From Bog-473 sp963766995 (GTDB taxonomy: Bacteria > Actinomycetota > Acidimicrobiia > Acidimicrobiales > RAAP-2), in the NCBI GenBank assembly GCA_963766995.1, contig CAVYCE010000002.1, forward strand, positions 248,001 to 312,000: 64,000 nucleotides of DNA. The letters run 5' to 3'. Every line of letters starts with the position of its first letter. The stretch's first letter is position 1. Shown here piece after piece: positions 19,500-27,650 of this stretch. A program made the position numbers and the translations under genes. A model generated the notes under the pieces. That model worked only from the letters and a program-made list of their open reading frames with translations. It was not told the DNA's origin and did no database searches.

Positions 19500-20534
19500 C
19501 TAAATAACGATGGAGCGGGCCTTTACACTCCCTACGGCGAGTGCGCCCGCCGTCAGCACATCGATGCCCATCTCGATGGGAAGCGCCTTGAGTTGCTCTG
19601 TCTTCCCAGCCGGATACCGCTTCAGTTCGCGCCAGCGCATCGCAGTCCACAGACCGACCATGCCTGCCGCTGCGCCACGCTTGCGCAAGACCGCAGCCAC
19701 CACCAGTCCGTAAACAGGGAGCCGCGTGCGCCGGCCCAGCTGGATGCCCCAACGGCAGAGTGAACTCCGCAGTTCGGGAATCTCGCGGATCATGGCGGGA
19801 AATCCAGCGACGCGCACCGTGCGACTGATCAGCTCGGGGTAGTCGGGCGGGAACACATGATGCTCAACCAAGGCATCGGGCGCGTACTTGATCTTCCCCT
19901 GGCGGGCCACCTTCCAGCCGAGGACCGTGTCCTCGCCGAAACCATCACCCTTGGTCCGCTTGTCGGGGCGGAAGCCTCAATCGACACCGATGCCTTCGTC
20001 GAACCCACCGACACGTGTAAAAGCCTCACGCCGGTAAAACATGTTGCAGGTCGGGAACAGACCTTCGGTGCCCGACTCCATGCTGCGCTCGAGCGGCCGC
20101 ACGCCTCGAGTCGGGCGGGTGAATCCGTTGACGACGTCGTACCCTTCCTCCATAGCGGCGACCCCGTTGAGCAACCAGTCGGGGTGGGGAATGCAGTCAC
20201 TGTCAGTGAAGGCCAGGATCTCGCCGTTGGCCTGCTTCGACGCAAGGTTGCGGGCCTTCACGGCGCCTTCACCGGCACCCTGAAGCACGCACACCTTTCG
20301 CCCGACATTCGTGCGCTTTCGCGCCGCGTCCCCCGAACCGTCGGTTGAACCGTCATCGACCACAATGGTCTCGAAATCTGTGTAGGTCTGGACCGCCAGG
20401 GCATCGAGCAGCTGCTCGAGCAGGGCCGCCCGATTCTTCACCGGCACGACGACCGTCACTTTGGGCGCTCGGCCCAACCCTGCAAGCGCGTTCGCCTCCC
20501 CTGAGACCTCCCCCGAAACCGCTACTGCGGACAC
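19500..20534 (-). CDS. Family 2 glycosyltransferase with an internal in-frame TGA
   Basis: The GT-A fold begins KVTVVVPVKNRAALLEQLLDAL, with the nucleotide-binding VDDGSTDGS and the metal-binding region FTDSDCIPHPDW (DxD-like). The frame meets a TGA at 19977-19979 after GGFDEGIGVD, then continues without a shift into GFRPDKRTKGDGFGEDTVLGWK (read in two parts), a normal GT2 continuation, and on to a hydrophobic C-terminal region. One base change would restore a sense codon, so this is an error, a recent nonsense mutation or readthrough. The GTG start at 20534 follows six G; a LexA-type box lies at 20596-20609. Substrate unknown. Confidence 0.8.
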
Positions 20535-20588
20535 CGCATTCCCCCCGTCCCCTGGGTATCTGAGAGCTGGATTGCACTCCGGTGCGAG

Positions 20589-20609
20589 ACTATACCGAAC
20601 GATCGTTCG
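20589..20609 (-). promoter_or_regulatory. LexA-type SOS box and -10 element upstream of the glycosyltransferase
   Basis: CGAACGATCGTTCG at 20596-20609 is a perfect 14-bp palindrome fitting the actinobacterial LexA site. It is followed on the minus strand by TATAGT at 20594-20589, a good -10 element. Transcription would begin near 20582, giving a leader of about 45 nt with the GGGGGG site before the GTG. The -35 is not obvious. Confidence 0.65.
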
Positions 20610-20680
20610 ACATGTGTGCCACCTGTGCGCCAACTAAGAGATTCCTAAGAGCCGTGCCTGGAGCCTGAGGGTGAGACCGG

Positions 20681-21802
20681 TCAGAAAAGTGGTGCGGTCC
20701 CGGGATCAGCTGCCGCCGGAGGTGCGGTGACGCCCAGATGGGCCCAGGCCCGCGCCGTTGGGACCCTTCCCCGCTGAGTGCGCTGGATCAGTCCGCATTG
20801 GAGGAGATAGGGCTCGTAAGCGTCTTCGATGGTGTCGGTCTCTTCGCCCACGCACTGGGCCAGCGTGGTCAAACCCACCGGCTGTCCGCCAAAGCGCGTG
20901 CACAGCGTGATGAGGATGGCTCGGTCCACTTTGTCCAGGCCGAGTTCGTCCACGCCGAAGAGGTCGAGTCCTTCGCTGGCCGTGGTTTCATTGATGGAAC
21001 CATCACCACGAACCTCAGCGAAGTCGCGCACGCGGCGCAATAAGCGGTTGGCCACCCGCGGCGTACCCCGGGAGCGCTCCGAAATGCGCGTCGCTCCGTC
21101 CTCGTCGATCTGTACCTGCAGAATGCGGGCCGATCGCTCGACGATGGCTCGCAAGTCGGATGGTGCGTAGAGATCGAGCCGCCCCACGAAACCAAAGCGA
21201 TCACGCAAGGGACCCGAGACCAATCCGGTTCGAGTCGTGGCGCCCACCAGCGTGAAGCGCGGCAGGTCGAGGCGGATGGAGCGCGCCGTGGGACCCTTCC
21301 CAATGAGAATGTCGAGCTTGGCATCTTCCATGGCCGAATAGAGCATCTCTTCGACCGAGCGATGCAGGCGGTGAATCTCATCAATGAAGAGGACGTCGCC
21401 GTCCTGCAGATCCGTCAGCAGCGCGGCCAGGTCGCCGGCCCGGGTCAACACGGGACCTGAGGTAATGCGGAACCCGGCCCCCATTTCGTTGGCCACGATG
21501 CCGGCCAGCGAGGTCTTGCCCAAACCCGGAGGCCCCGCGAACAAAAGGTGGTCCACCGGCTGCTGCCTTTGCCGGGCCGCCTGCAACACGATGCTGAGGT
21601 GCTCAACCAGCTGACCCTGACCGACAAACTCTTGCAAGGTCCGAGGACGGAGACCGGCCTCCTCTATTTCTTCGACCGGATCGACCGCCTGGGGCGCCAC
21701 TATGCGTTCGCTCCTGGTGGCCCCGCCGGCCTCGCCGCCGGTATCGCCACCGGCCTCGCCGTCAGCTTCGGCCAAGACCTCGCGCCGGGCGCGTGGGCTC
21801 AC
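20681..21802 (-). CDS. ruvB: Holliday junction DNA helicase RuvB
   Basis: A 373-residue AAA+ motor of RuvABC branch migration. Walker A GPPGLGKTS lies near residue 90, Walker B VLFIDEIHRL near 139, sensor 1 VGATTRTG near 188, the arginine-finger region SGPLRDRFGF near 196 and a C-terminal winged helix with RTQRGRVPT near 350. The N-terminus has about 30 extra Gly/Ala/Glu-rich residues. The GTG start at 21802 overlaps the ruvA stop (GTGA). It is the last gene of the ruvC-ruvA-ruvB unit and should share the SOS control seen at ruvC. Confidence 0.96.
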   Translation of the reverse strand: MSPRARREVLAEADGEAGGDTGGEAGGATRSERIVAPQAVDPVEEIEEAGLRPRTLQEFVGQGQLVEHLSIVLQAARQRQQPVDHLLFAGPPGLGKTSLAGIVANEMGAGFRITSGPVLTRAGDLAALLTDLQDGDVLFIDEIHRLHRSVEEMLYSAMEDAKLDILIGKGPTARSIRLDLPRFTLVGATTRTGLVSGPLRDRFGFVGRLDLYAPSDLRAIVERSARILQVQIDEDGATRISERSRGTPRVANRLLRRVRDFAEVRGDGSINETTASEGLDLFGVDELGLDKVDRAILITLCTRFGGQPVGLTTLAQCVGEETDTIEDAYEPYLLQCGLIQRTQRGRVPTARAWAHLGVTAPPAAADPGTAPLF

Positions 21803-22410
21803 CGGCTGGCCAATTCGCGCAGCGCCAGGCGGAGCATCTCTTCCACGCCCACATCGTCGCGCAACCCGTCCAGCGCGCCCCGGATCTCCTCTGGCGCGTA
21901 GCCCAGCTCACTGAGCGCCGCCCGGGCTTCGGACCGTGACGTGCGTGAGATTCGCCCGTCGGCCCCTTTTAATCCAGGCCCGTCCAGAGAGAGGTCCGGC
22001 AAATCAAGGCGACTCTTCAACTCGATGACCAGTCGCGCCGCGGTCTTGCGACCCACACCGGGCACGGTGCACAAGGTGTCGAGGTCGTCTTCCAACACCG
22101 CAGTAGAGAGTGCGGCCGGGGACAGCACGGCCATGATCGAAAGCGCCAGTGCCGGCCCGACACCGTGTGAACCAAGAAGGACTTCAAAACAGCGTCGCTC
22201 ATCATCGTGGATGAACCCGTAGAGCACGATGGCGTCTTCTCGCACGTGCGTGTGGATGAACAATGTGGCCGAGGCGGAAGTACCGGCCACCATCAGTGCG
22301 GCCGCCGTCGACGGCGTCACGCTCACTCGATATCCCACACCCGACACGTCGACGATTACCTCGCCGTCGGCCGAACGCAGCACCACATTCCCCCGCAGCA
22401 TCCCAATCAC
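21799..22410 (-). CDS. ruvA: Holliday junction DNA helicase subunit RuvA
   Basis: Junction-recognition subunit of the RuvAB motor. Domain I begins MLRGNVVLRSADGEVIVDVSGVGY; helix-hairpin-helix motifs are seen at LLGSHGVGPALALSIM and LCTVPGVGRKTAARLVIEL; the C-terminal domain III (LSELGYAPEEIRGAL) contacts RuvB. I prefer the GTG at 22410, which overlaps the ruvC stop as GTGA, although the ATG three codons later gives the canonical N-terminus. The stop overlaps ruvB. Confidence 0.95.
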   Translation of the reverse strand: MIGMLRGNVVLRSADGEVIVDVSGVGYRVSVTPSTAAALMVAGTSASATLFIHTHVREDAIVLYGFIHDDERRCFEVLLGSHGVGPALALSIMAVLSPAALSTAVLEDDLDTLCTVPGVGRKTAARLVIELKSRLDLPDLSLDGPGLKGADGRISRTSRSEARAALSELGYAPEEIRGALDGLRDDVGVEEMLRLALRELASR

Positions 22411-22940
22411 GCCAGACTCCTCTCCAGGGCCTGGGCGGCATCCGCGGCTTCGACCGCCCGGCGCAGCGGCACCGTGGTCAAGTGGCACACGGCCAGGGCC
22501 AGGGCATCGGCCACATCCGGCGGTCCCGCAATCCGCGGCAATCCCAGCACCTTGGCCACCATCTGTTGCACCTGATCCTTGGTGGCGGCGCCAAAACCAA
22601 CCACGGCCTGCTTGACCTCATTGGAGGTGTACTGCGCCACCTCGCAGCCGGCTTCGGCCGCCGCGACCAGAGCCAACCCACTGGCCTGGCCCACCGACAT
22701 GGCGGTCTTGACGTTCACTTGGAAGAACACTCGCTCCACTGCCACCGTCGCCGGTTTGAGGTCGGCCACCAATGCTCGTAGCTCGGTGTGCAAGATGAAC
22801 AGACGCTCGGGCAGCGGTGCCTCTGGGTCAGTCTCGATGACTCCGGCCGCGGTGGCCTGGAGCGCACTGGTCTGCTCGTTGCGCCCGACCAAGCCATAAC
22901 CACAACGGGACAGTCCCGGATCGATCCCCAATACGAACAT
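22407..22940 (-). CDS. ruvC: Crossover junction endodeoxyribonuclease RuvC
   Basis: A 177-residue resolvase that cuts Holliday junctions bound by RuvAB. The first catalytic Asp is in MFVLGIDPGLSRCGYG (D7), the Glu in VAVERVFFQVN near residue 68, and the C-terminal acidic pair in GPPDVADALALAVCH near 140. The ATG at 22940 lies inside a LexA-type palindrome (22934-22947), so any transcript from the adjacent -10 (TACGCT, 22954-22949) would be nearly leaderless. Order ruvC-ruvA-ruvB with yebC upstream is the standard actinobacterial arrangement. Confidence 0.96.
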   Translation of the reverse strand: MFVLGIDPGLSRCGYGLVGRNEQTSALQATAAGVIETDPEAPLPERLFILHTELRALVADLKPATVAVERVFFQVNVKTAMSVGQASGLALVAAAEAGCEVAQYTSNEVKQAVVGFGAATKDQVQQMVAKVLGLPRIAGPPDVADALALAVCHLTTVPLRRAVEAADAAQALERSLA

Positions 22941-22947
22941 GCGTTCG
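22934..22947 (-). promoter_or_regulatory. LexA-type SOS box overlapping the ruvC start codon
   Basis: CGAACATGCGTTCG on the plus strand matches CGAAC-N4-GTTCG exactly, with the ruvC ATG (22938-22940) inside it. TACGCT at 22949-22954 (minus) is a plausible -10, placing transcription at or next to the ATG. LexA bound here would cover the start site. ruvC is a known LexA target in mycobacteria. Confidence 0.8.
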
Positions 22948-23006
22948 TAGCGTAGTCGGCGTTCCCCAGGGCTGGGTGGACCGCCCAGATGGTGAAGCGA
23001 GAGCGA

Positions 23007-23756
23007 TCAGCCTTCGAAGGCGGCCAGGACCTCATCAGAAATGTCGGCGTTGGCGTGGACGGCCTGCACATCATCGTGGTCGTCGATGGCCTCGAGGAGC
23101 CGGAGCACTCGCTTGGCCTCACCCTCATCGGCCACCGGCACGGTAGAGGTGGGCTCCAAGGAGAGGTCGACCGATGAGGGGGTCAGGCCTGCTTCTTCCA
23201 AAGCCAGCCGAACTGATTCCAGATCACTCGGTGCGCAGGTCACCACCCACGACTCGCCGTTGTCCGTCAGGTTCTCGGCCCCGCCCTCCATGGCGACTTC
23301 GAGGACCTTCTCCTCATCGAAAGTCTTGGGCACTGCAACAATGCCTTTGCGCTCGAACTGCCAGCTCACCGCGCCGGGCTCGGCCATGTTGCCGCCGTTC
23401 TTATTGAAGAGATTGCGAATCTCGGCCCCGGTGCGGTTGCGGTTGTCCGAGAGGGTCTCGACCATGACAGCGATTCCGCCGGGGGCGTAGCCCTCGTAGT
23501 TGATCGCCTCATAACGCACGCCTTCGAGTTCGCCCGTGCCGCGCTTGATGGCCTTTTCAATGGTGTCCAGAGGCACCGACACACTGCGGGCCTTCTGGTA
23601 CATGGTCCTGAGCGTCGCGTTGGACTCCATGTCGCCGCCGCCCTCTCGAGCTGCCACTTCCACTTGGCGAATGCACTTAGCGAAGACTTTGGCCCGCGCC
23701 GCATCCTGCGCGCCCTTGCGATACTTGGTCGTCGCCCATTTCGAGTGACCCGACAT
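23007..23756 (-). CDS. yebC: YebC/PmpR (TACO1) family protein
   Basis: About 250 residues beginning MSGHSKWATTKYRKGAQDAAR, the hallmark YebC start, then ATLRTMYQKARSVSVPLDTIEKAIKRGTG and YEGYAPGGIAVMVETLSDNRNRT. The family was first described as DNA-binding regulators (PmpR) and more recently as ribosome-associated factors that help translate polyproline stretches. The frame is open to 23897, but the ATG at 23756 follows a GGGAGG site and gives the family N-terminus. It precedes ruvC by 66 bases, but ruvC has its own SOS promoter. Confidence 0.94.
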   Translation of the reverse strand: MSGHSKWATTKYRKGAQDAARAKVFAKCIRQVEVAAREGGGDMESNATLRTMYQKARSVSVPLDTIEKAIKRGTGELEGVRYEAINYEGYAPGGIAVMVETLSDNRNRTGAEIRNLFNKNGGNMAEPGAVSWQFERKGIVAVPKTFDEEKVLEVAMEGGAENLTDNGESWVVTCAPSDLESVRLALEEAGLTPSSVDLSLEPTSTVPVADEGEAKRVLRLLEAIDDHDDVQAVHANADISDEVLAAFEG

Positions 23757-23820
23757 GGATGGTGATCCTCCCTGGCTGCCTGGGGGATTGAGTGTATCGG
23801 GACGCCCTCCGACGATGGGC

Positions 23821-24405
23821 TCAACGCAGCCGGATGTGGAAGGTGAATCGCTTGTCCACGACGACCAAATAGGTGCCCCGGGGTGCCCGGACCTCACCGG
23901 GGCTCACCGTACCGGCGCTGAAGGGTTTGTGTCCCGGACCCGGTTCGATTTCCTGGTTCCAGCTCCCCTTGGCGATGAGCTGTGCACCGGGCTCGAGGCC
24001 CGGACCGGCGCTCGAGAGGAGCGGACAGAAAATGGGGCCAGGCCAGACCGCGGTCCCCTTCCTATTGCGCACCACGATCGGCATGGCGCCACACGGACCC
24101 AAGCTGGGCGGCTCGTTGGCGGCGGCCGAACCGGCTGCAGAGGGCGGACCCAGACGCTCGAAGCTGCACGCTGTCTGACCGACGTTGCGGATCAGGGCCG
24201 TCACGTTGACGTTCTGCCCGTGGGCGTAGGTGGCGTGGGAAATGCTGACGAGCATGTTGATGGCGCTGGCGCGGCAAGAGCCGAACGGGGCGTGCCCACT
24301 CTGGGCCACTGGAGTGGTTGCTCCCGCGGGCGCTGGAGCCATGACGAGGGCCGACGCTAAAAGGCCGGCGACGACAAACAGGGCTGGGCGAAGTAACGGT
24401 TTCAT
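23821..24405 (-). CDS. Secreted protein of unknown function
   Basis: The product starts MKPLLRPALFVVAGLLASAL and has a clear Sec signal peptide ending near APAGA (about residue 29). The mature part of about 165 residues has several Cys (SCRAS, TACSF, GPCGAM, FCPLL), suggesting disulfides, and a beta-rich sequence with VNVTALIRNVGQTACSF, reminiscent of DUF4232-like secreted domains. An ATG at 24423 is the alternative start; GGAG lies 12 bases before 24405. It follows the TetR gene on the same strand. I cannot assign a function. Confidence 0.7.
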   Translation of the reverse strand: MKPLLRPALFVVAGLLASALVMAPAPAGATTPVAQSGHAPFGSCRASAINMLVSISHATYAHGQNVNVTALIRNVGQTACSFERLGPPSAAGSAAANEPPSLGPCGAMPIVVRNRKGTAVWPGPIFCPLLSSAGPGLEPGAQLIAKGSWNQEIEPGPGHKPFSAGTVSPGEVRAPRGTYLVVVDKRFTFHIRLR

Positions 24406-24445
24406 GTCTCTATTGGACTCCATCGGAGCCCAAACGGTTCGTTCC

Positions 24446-25060
24446 TCAGGCGGAAGGCGGTCGCGTGGCCGCATGCAGGACCGATTCCACGTCGTCGGCC
24501 ACCTGCTCGAAGCCGGAGGCTCCGGTTTGCATGGTGGCCATCAGCAGCGAAATCACAATCACCACCATGCCGTTCGCCGTCTGGATCGGTTCGATGTCGC
24601 TCCGCACCAAGCCCTGGGCCTGCTGCACCCGAATGAGTTCAGTCACGGTCTTACGAAGTTCCGCCAGCGCCGGAATGTCCAGTAGTCGCATGGTGAACTC
24701 CGGCTCCAGCCCCGACACAATGCGACGGGCCAGAGGGTGCGCCGACATGTTCTCAATGAGCGCCCGCATCATGACCCGACCCCAGTGCTGGGGTTCGGTG
24801 TCAACCACCATGAGCGACACCGAGTCATTGATGAGTTCGGCCACGTCCTCGTCCACGCAGGCGACGAAGATGGCCTCTTTATTGGGGAAGTAGGGGTAGG
24901 AGGCCGTCGTCGACAAGCCAGCATCGCGGCAGATGTCGGCCACCGACGTGCCTCGGAAGCCCTCCCGGGCAAACCGGATGATGCCGGCGGCCAACAGCAC
25001 TTGACGGGTGCGATCGCCCTTAGTGGATCCGCTGAGAGTAGAGACAGTAGAAAGGGTCAC
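24446..25060 (-). CDS. TetR-family transcriptional regulator
   Basis: A 204-residue regulator. The N-terminal helix-turn-helix is recognisable in GFRGTSVADICRDAGLSTTASYPYFPNKEAIF (in parts, residues 33-65). The C-terminal ligand domain is hydrophobic with a long final helix and resembles no family I can name. The GTG start at 25060 overlaps the repaired stop of the diiron-oxygenase gene as GTGA, so the two are co-transcribed. A likely target is the 31-bp inverted repeat at 26052-26082 between that gene and the divergent monooxygenase operon. Confidence 0.88.
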   Translation of the reverse strand: MTLSTVSTLSGSTKGDRTRQVLLAAGIIRFAREGFRGTSVADICRDAGLSTTASYPYFPNKEAIFVACVDEDVAELINDSVSLMVVDTEPQHWGRVMMRALIENMSAHPLARRIVSGLEPEFTMRLLDIPALAELRKTVTELIRVQQAQGLVRSDIEPIQTANGMVVIVISLLMATMQTGASGFEQVADDVESVLHAATRPPSA

Positions 25061-26035
25061 GCCGCCGCGGCCGATGCAAGGTCACGACCATGGCGGTCGA
25101 CACCCCCAGCACGCTGCCATCCACGCGGGATACGGCCGCCGCGGAAGACGCCGGCATCGATGCAGCGGGTTGAGCAGCGGGCGTAGCGCTCGATGGCGCA
25201 TGGCGGTGCGACCGACCGAAGCGTTGACGGCCTTCCAGGTCTTCCAGGCGGGAAGGCCGATGGTGGCATAGACGCCCGGGTGCACGATCGTGTCGAACAT
25301 GCCGATGGCGATGCGGGAGCCCACGTAGCGCACGAAGAAGCGCTCGATCGGTCCGGCCGCCGCCCACTGCTCGGGGAACAACAGACGGGCGAAGGCGAGG
25401 TGACGGGCTTCTTCCTGCCGGTGATACTTGCTCACCGCCTTGATCATGGGATCGGTGTCCTCGTGCTCCGACGCCAGCTTCTGCAAGAGGTCGGGCACTT
25501 CCTCGCCGCTCAGCACCAGCAGGCAAAACAGCGCCGGCATGTTCATGAGGAACGGCAGCACAATCTTCTCGGCCAGGCGGACGATGGGGCGGTCGAGTGG
25601 GTTTTTGGCGTTGGGTCGGATCTGCGTGAGCAGCCGCACGAAGAGGCGGGAGTGGCGGGTCTCCTCCCCCATCTCGTGCAGCAGGTAGGTCACTCTGGGG
25701 TCAGTCAGGTCACGCTTCCCGACGATCTCCATGGAGAAGCCGGCCATGAGCACGGACTCGAAGCGAATGCCCGTCTCCACAATGGAGGCGAACTCCTCTC
25801 TCGACAGCGTGCGCTTCTGCTCGGGCGTCAGCGCGCCCATCACGTCGGGCAGATCGAACACGGTCAACAACTCGTCTGGCAGGACCTGCCCATCGGTGAC
25901 GGCGCCCGGCACGTCGACATCGGGCTCGAGAATCCGGTTCAGCGAGGCCGTGGACAGGCGCTCGATGCGCTGCTCCACGGTCTTCGTCGGGGTCGTGGTC
26001 TGGGTCTCAGATGCGGTTTCCATAGTGGTAGCCAT
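25057..26035 (-). CDS. AurF-like diiron oxygenase family protein, one frameshift near the C-terminus
   Basis: An all-helical ferritin-like protein of about 325 residues. Carboxylate/His ligands of a diiron site are suggested by FESVLMAGFSME, HEMGEETRHSRLF (E-x-x-H) and YHRQEEARHLAFARLLF (E-x-x-H), as in the AurF/p-aminobenzoate N-oxygenase family. The 26044-based frame leaves the family sequence after RPLLNPL near 25165; skipping one base joins it to IDAGVFRGGRIPRGWQRAGG and a stop at 25057, which overlaps the TetR GTG. ATG at 26035 fits a leaderless transcript; 26044 is the alternative. The substrate is unknown; nearby genes suggest oxidative metabolism of a hydrophobic compound. Confidence 0.8.
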
Positions 26036-26042
26036 GCGCTCC

Positions 26043-26091
26043 ATCTTTCATGAAATAAGGGATTGTGTCAATATCTTATTTCCTTTAGGAT
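26043..26091. promoter_or_regulatory. Divergent promoter region with 31-bp inverted repeat operator
   Basis: GAAATAAG (26052-26059) and CTTATTTC (26075-26082) form a perfect inverted repeat with a 15-bp spacer in a markedly AT-rich stretch. Minus-strand TTGACA (26071-26066) lies in the spacer with AAAGAT 17 bases on, for the diiron gene. Plus-strand TTGTGT (26064-26069) and TAGGAT (26086-26091) are 16 apart for the monooxygenase. The repeat overlaps both, as expected for an operator of the adjacent TetR protein (inference). Confidence 0.6.
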
Positions 26092-26099
26092 GACAGTCC

Positions 26100-27650
26100 A
26101 TGACGACTCCGGCCTCTGTGCGGCGCCCCTCACCTGGTGCTTCTCCCTCTCCAACCCCACTTCCACCACATGTGCGTTTTGCCATTGTGGGATCGGGCTT
26201 TTCGGGCCTCGGGGCGGCCATTTCCTTGGCCAATGCCGGCTATGCCGGCTCCGACGTCCTCATCCTCGAGCGGCGCGACGGAGTGGGTGGGACGTGGCAC
26301 GACAACTCGTATCCAGGCTGCCGCTGCGATGTGCCCTCGAACCTTTACTCCTTCTCCTTCGCCCCCAATCCATCATGGAGCGAAACCTTCTCGGCCCAGC
26401 CTGAGATTGAGCGTTATCTCCAGAAGACGGCTCGTGACTTCGGCGTGCTGGATCGAATCTCCTTCGACACCTCGCTCGAGCGGGCCGCCTGGGATGCCTC
26501 GGCGTCGTGCTGGCAACTCACCACCTCGCGTGGCTCGCTCAGTGCGGATTTCTTGATCAGCGGCGCCGGCCCTCTGGCTGAACCCTCCATTCCCGACCTC
26601 CCTGGTGCCTCGACTTTCGCCGGGACGTCGTTCCACTCGGCGCAGTGGGATCACTCTTACGACCTGACGGGCCGCCGCATCGCCGTCATCGGCACCGGTG
26701 CCTCCACCATTCAGTTCTTGCCCATCGTGCAGCGCTCGGCCGGACACATCACCTTGTTCCAGCGCACGCCGCCATGGGTGTTCCCGCACCGCAATCGCCC
26801 CACGCTCGCCGTCGAGCGCGCGCTGTACCGCCTCATCCCGCCGCTCCAGCGTTTTTCACGCTCCCGCATCTACTGGATGGGTGAGTTCACCCTCGGCACA
26901 TTGCTCATCCGCAACAGCCCCTTTTTGAAGCGCATGGAGTCATTGGGCCGTCGCATCCTGGCTCGGCAAGTCAAGGATGCGGATCTCCGAGCCAAGGTGA
27001 CGCCCGACTACACGCCGGGCTGCAAGCGCTTGCTGCAATCCAATGACTACTACCCGGCCTTGCAGCGACCCAACGTGTCGATGGAGACGGAGAAGATCAT
27101 TCAGCTCGTGCCCGAAGGTGTGGTGACCGCCGACGGAGTGGTGCACAAGGTGGACACCATCATTTACGGCACTGGCTTCTTGGTCACCGACAATCCCGTG
27201 GCGGGGCAGATCATCGGCCTTGACGGCCATTCGTTGGCCGAGCATTGGGTCGCCACCGGCATGCAGGCCTACTGCGGGACCACCATTTCGGGCTTCCCCA
27301 ACTTCTTCATGCTGGCCGGTCCCAACACGGGCATCGGACACACCTCACTGGTGGTCATGATTGAAGCGCAGACCGCTCATGTCGTCGGCGCCCTGGCCGC
27401 CCTGTCTGACGCCGGCGCTTCCGTGGTGGACGTGCGCCCCGAGGTGCTGGCCCGCTGGGAAGCCGACGTACAGGCGAAGGCGGCACCCACAGTCTGGAAC
27501 TCGGGTGGCTGCTCGAGCTGGTATCTCGATAGCGAGGGCCGCAACTCCACTCTCTGGCCCGATTACACCTTCCGCTTCATCCGCAAAACGCGCACCTTCA
27601 ACCCGGCCGACTACGTCTTGTCTGGCTCCGACGCAAAGGACCCTCAATGA
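26100..27650 (+). CDS. Flavin-containing / Baeyer-Villiger-type monooxygenase
   Basis: A 516-residue FAD- and NADPH-dependent monooxygenase. The FAD Rossmann motif is FAIVGSGFSGLGAAISL (about 27-43). The following GVGGTWHDNSYPGCRCDVPS matches the conserved region of Baeyer-Villiger enzymes. The second nucleotide motif is IAVIGTGASTIQFLP (about 198), and IYGTGF near 360 is the usual C-terminal hallmark. Related mycobacterial enzymes (MymA, EthA) oxidise ketones or lipids. It overlaps the dehydrogenase gene as ATGA, starts just behind the divergent operator and appears to lead a three-gene oxidation operon. Confidence 0.92.
   Translation: MTTPASVRRPSPGASPSPTPLPPHVRFAIVGSGFSGLGAAISLANAGYAGSDVLILERRDGVGGTWHDNSYPGCRCDVPSNLYSFSFAPNPSWSETFSAQPEIERYLQKTARDFGVLDRISFDTSLERAAWDASASCWQLTTSRGSLSADFLISGAGPLAEPSIPDLPGASTFAGTSFHSAQWDHSYDLTGRRIAVIGTGASTIQFLPIVQRSAGHITLFQRTPPWVFPHRNRPTLAVERALYRLIPPLQRFSRSRIYWMGEFTLGTLLIRNSPFLKRMESLGRRILARQVKDADLRAKVTPDYTPGCKRLLQSNDYYPALQRPNVSMETEKIIQLVPEGVVTADGVVHKVDTIIYGTGFLVTDNPVAGQIIGLDGHSLAEHWVATGMQAYCGTTISGFPNFFMLAGPNTGIGHTSLVVMIEAQTAHVVGALAALSDAGASVVDVRPEVLARWEADVQAKAAPTVWNSGGCSSWYLDSEGRNSTLWPDYTFRFIRKTRTFNPADYVLSGSDAKDPQ

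Noticed and set aside
19977..19979. TGA read as a sense codon (selenocysteine or recoded Trp)
   Set aside because: No SECIS-like hairpin was recognised and all other genes end at or avoid TGA normally; a single substitution explains it better.
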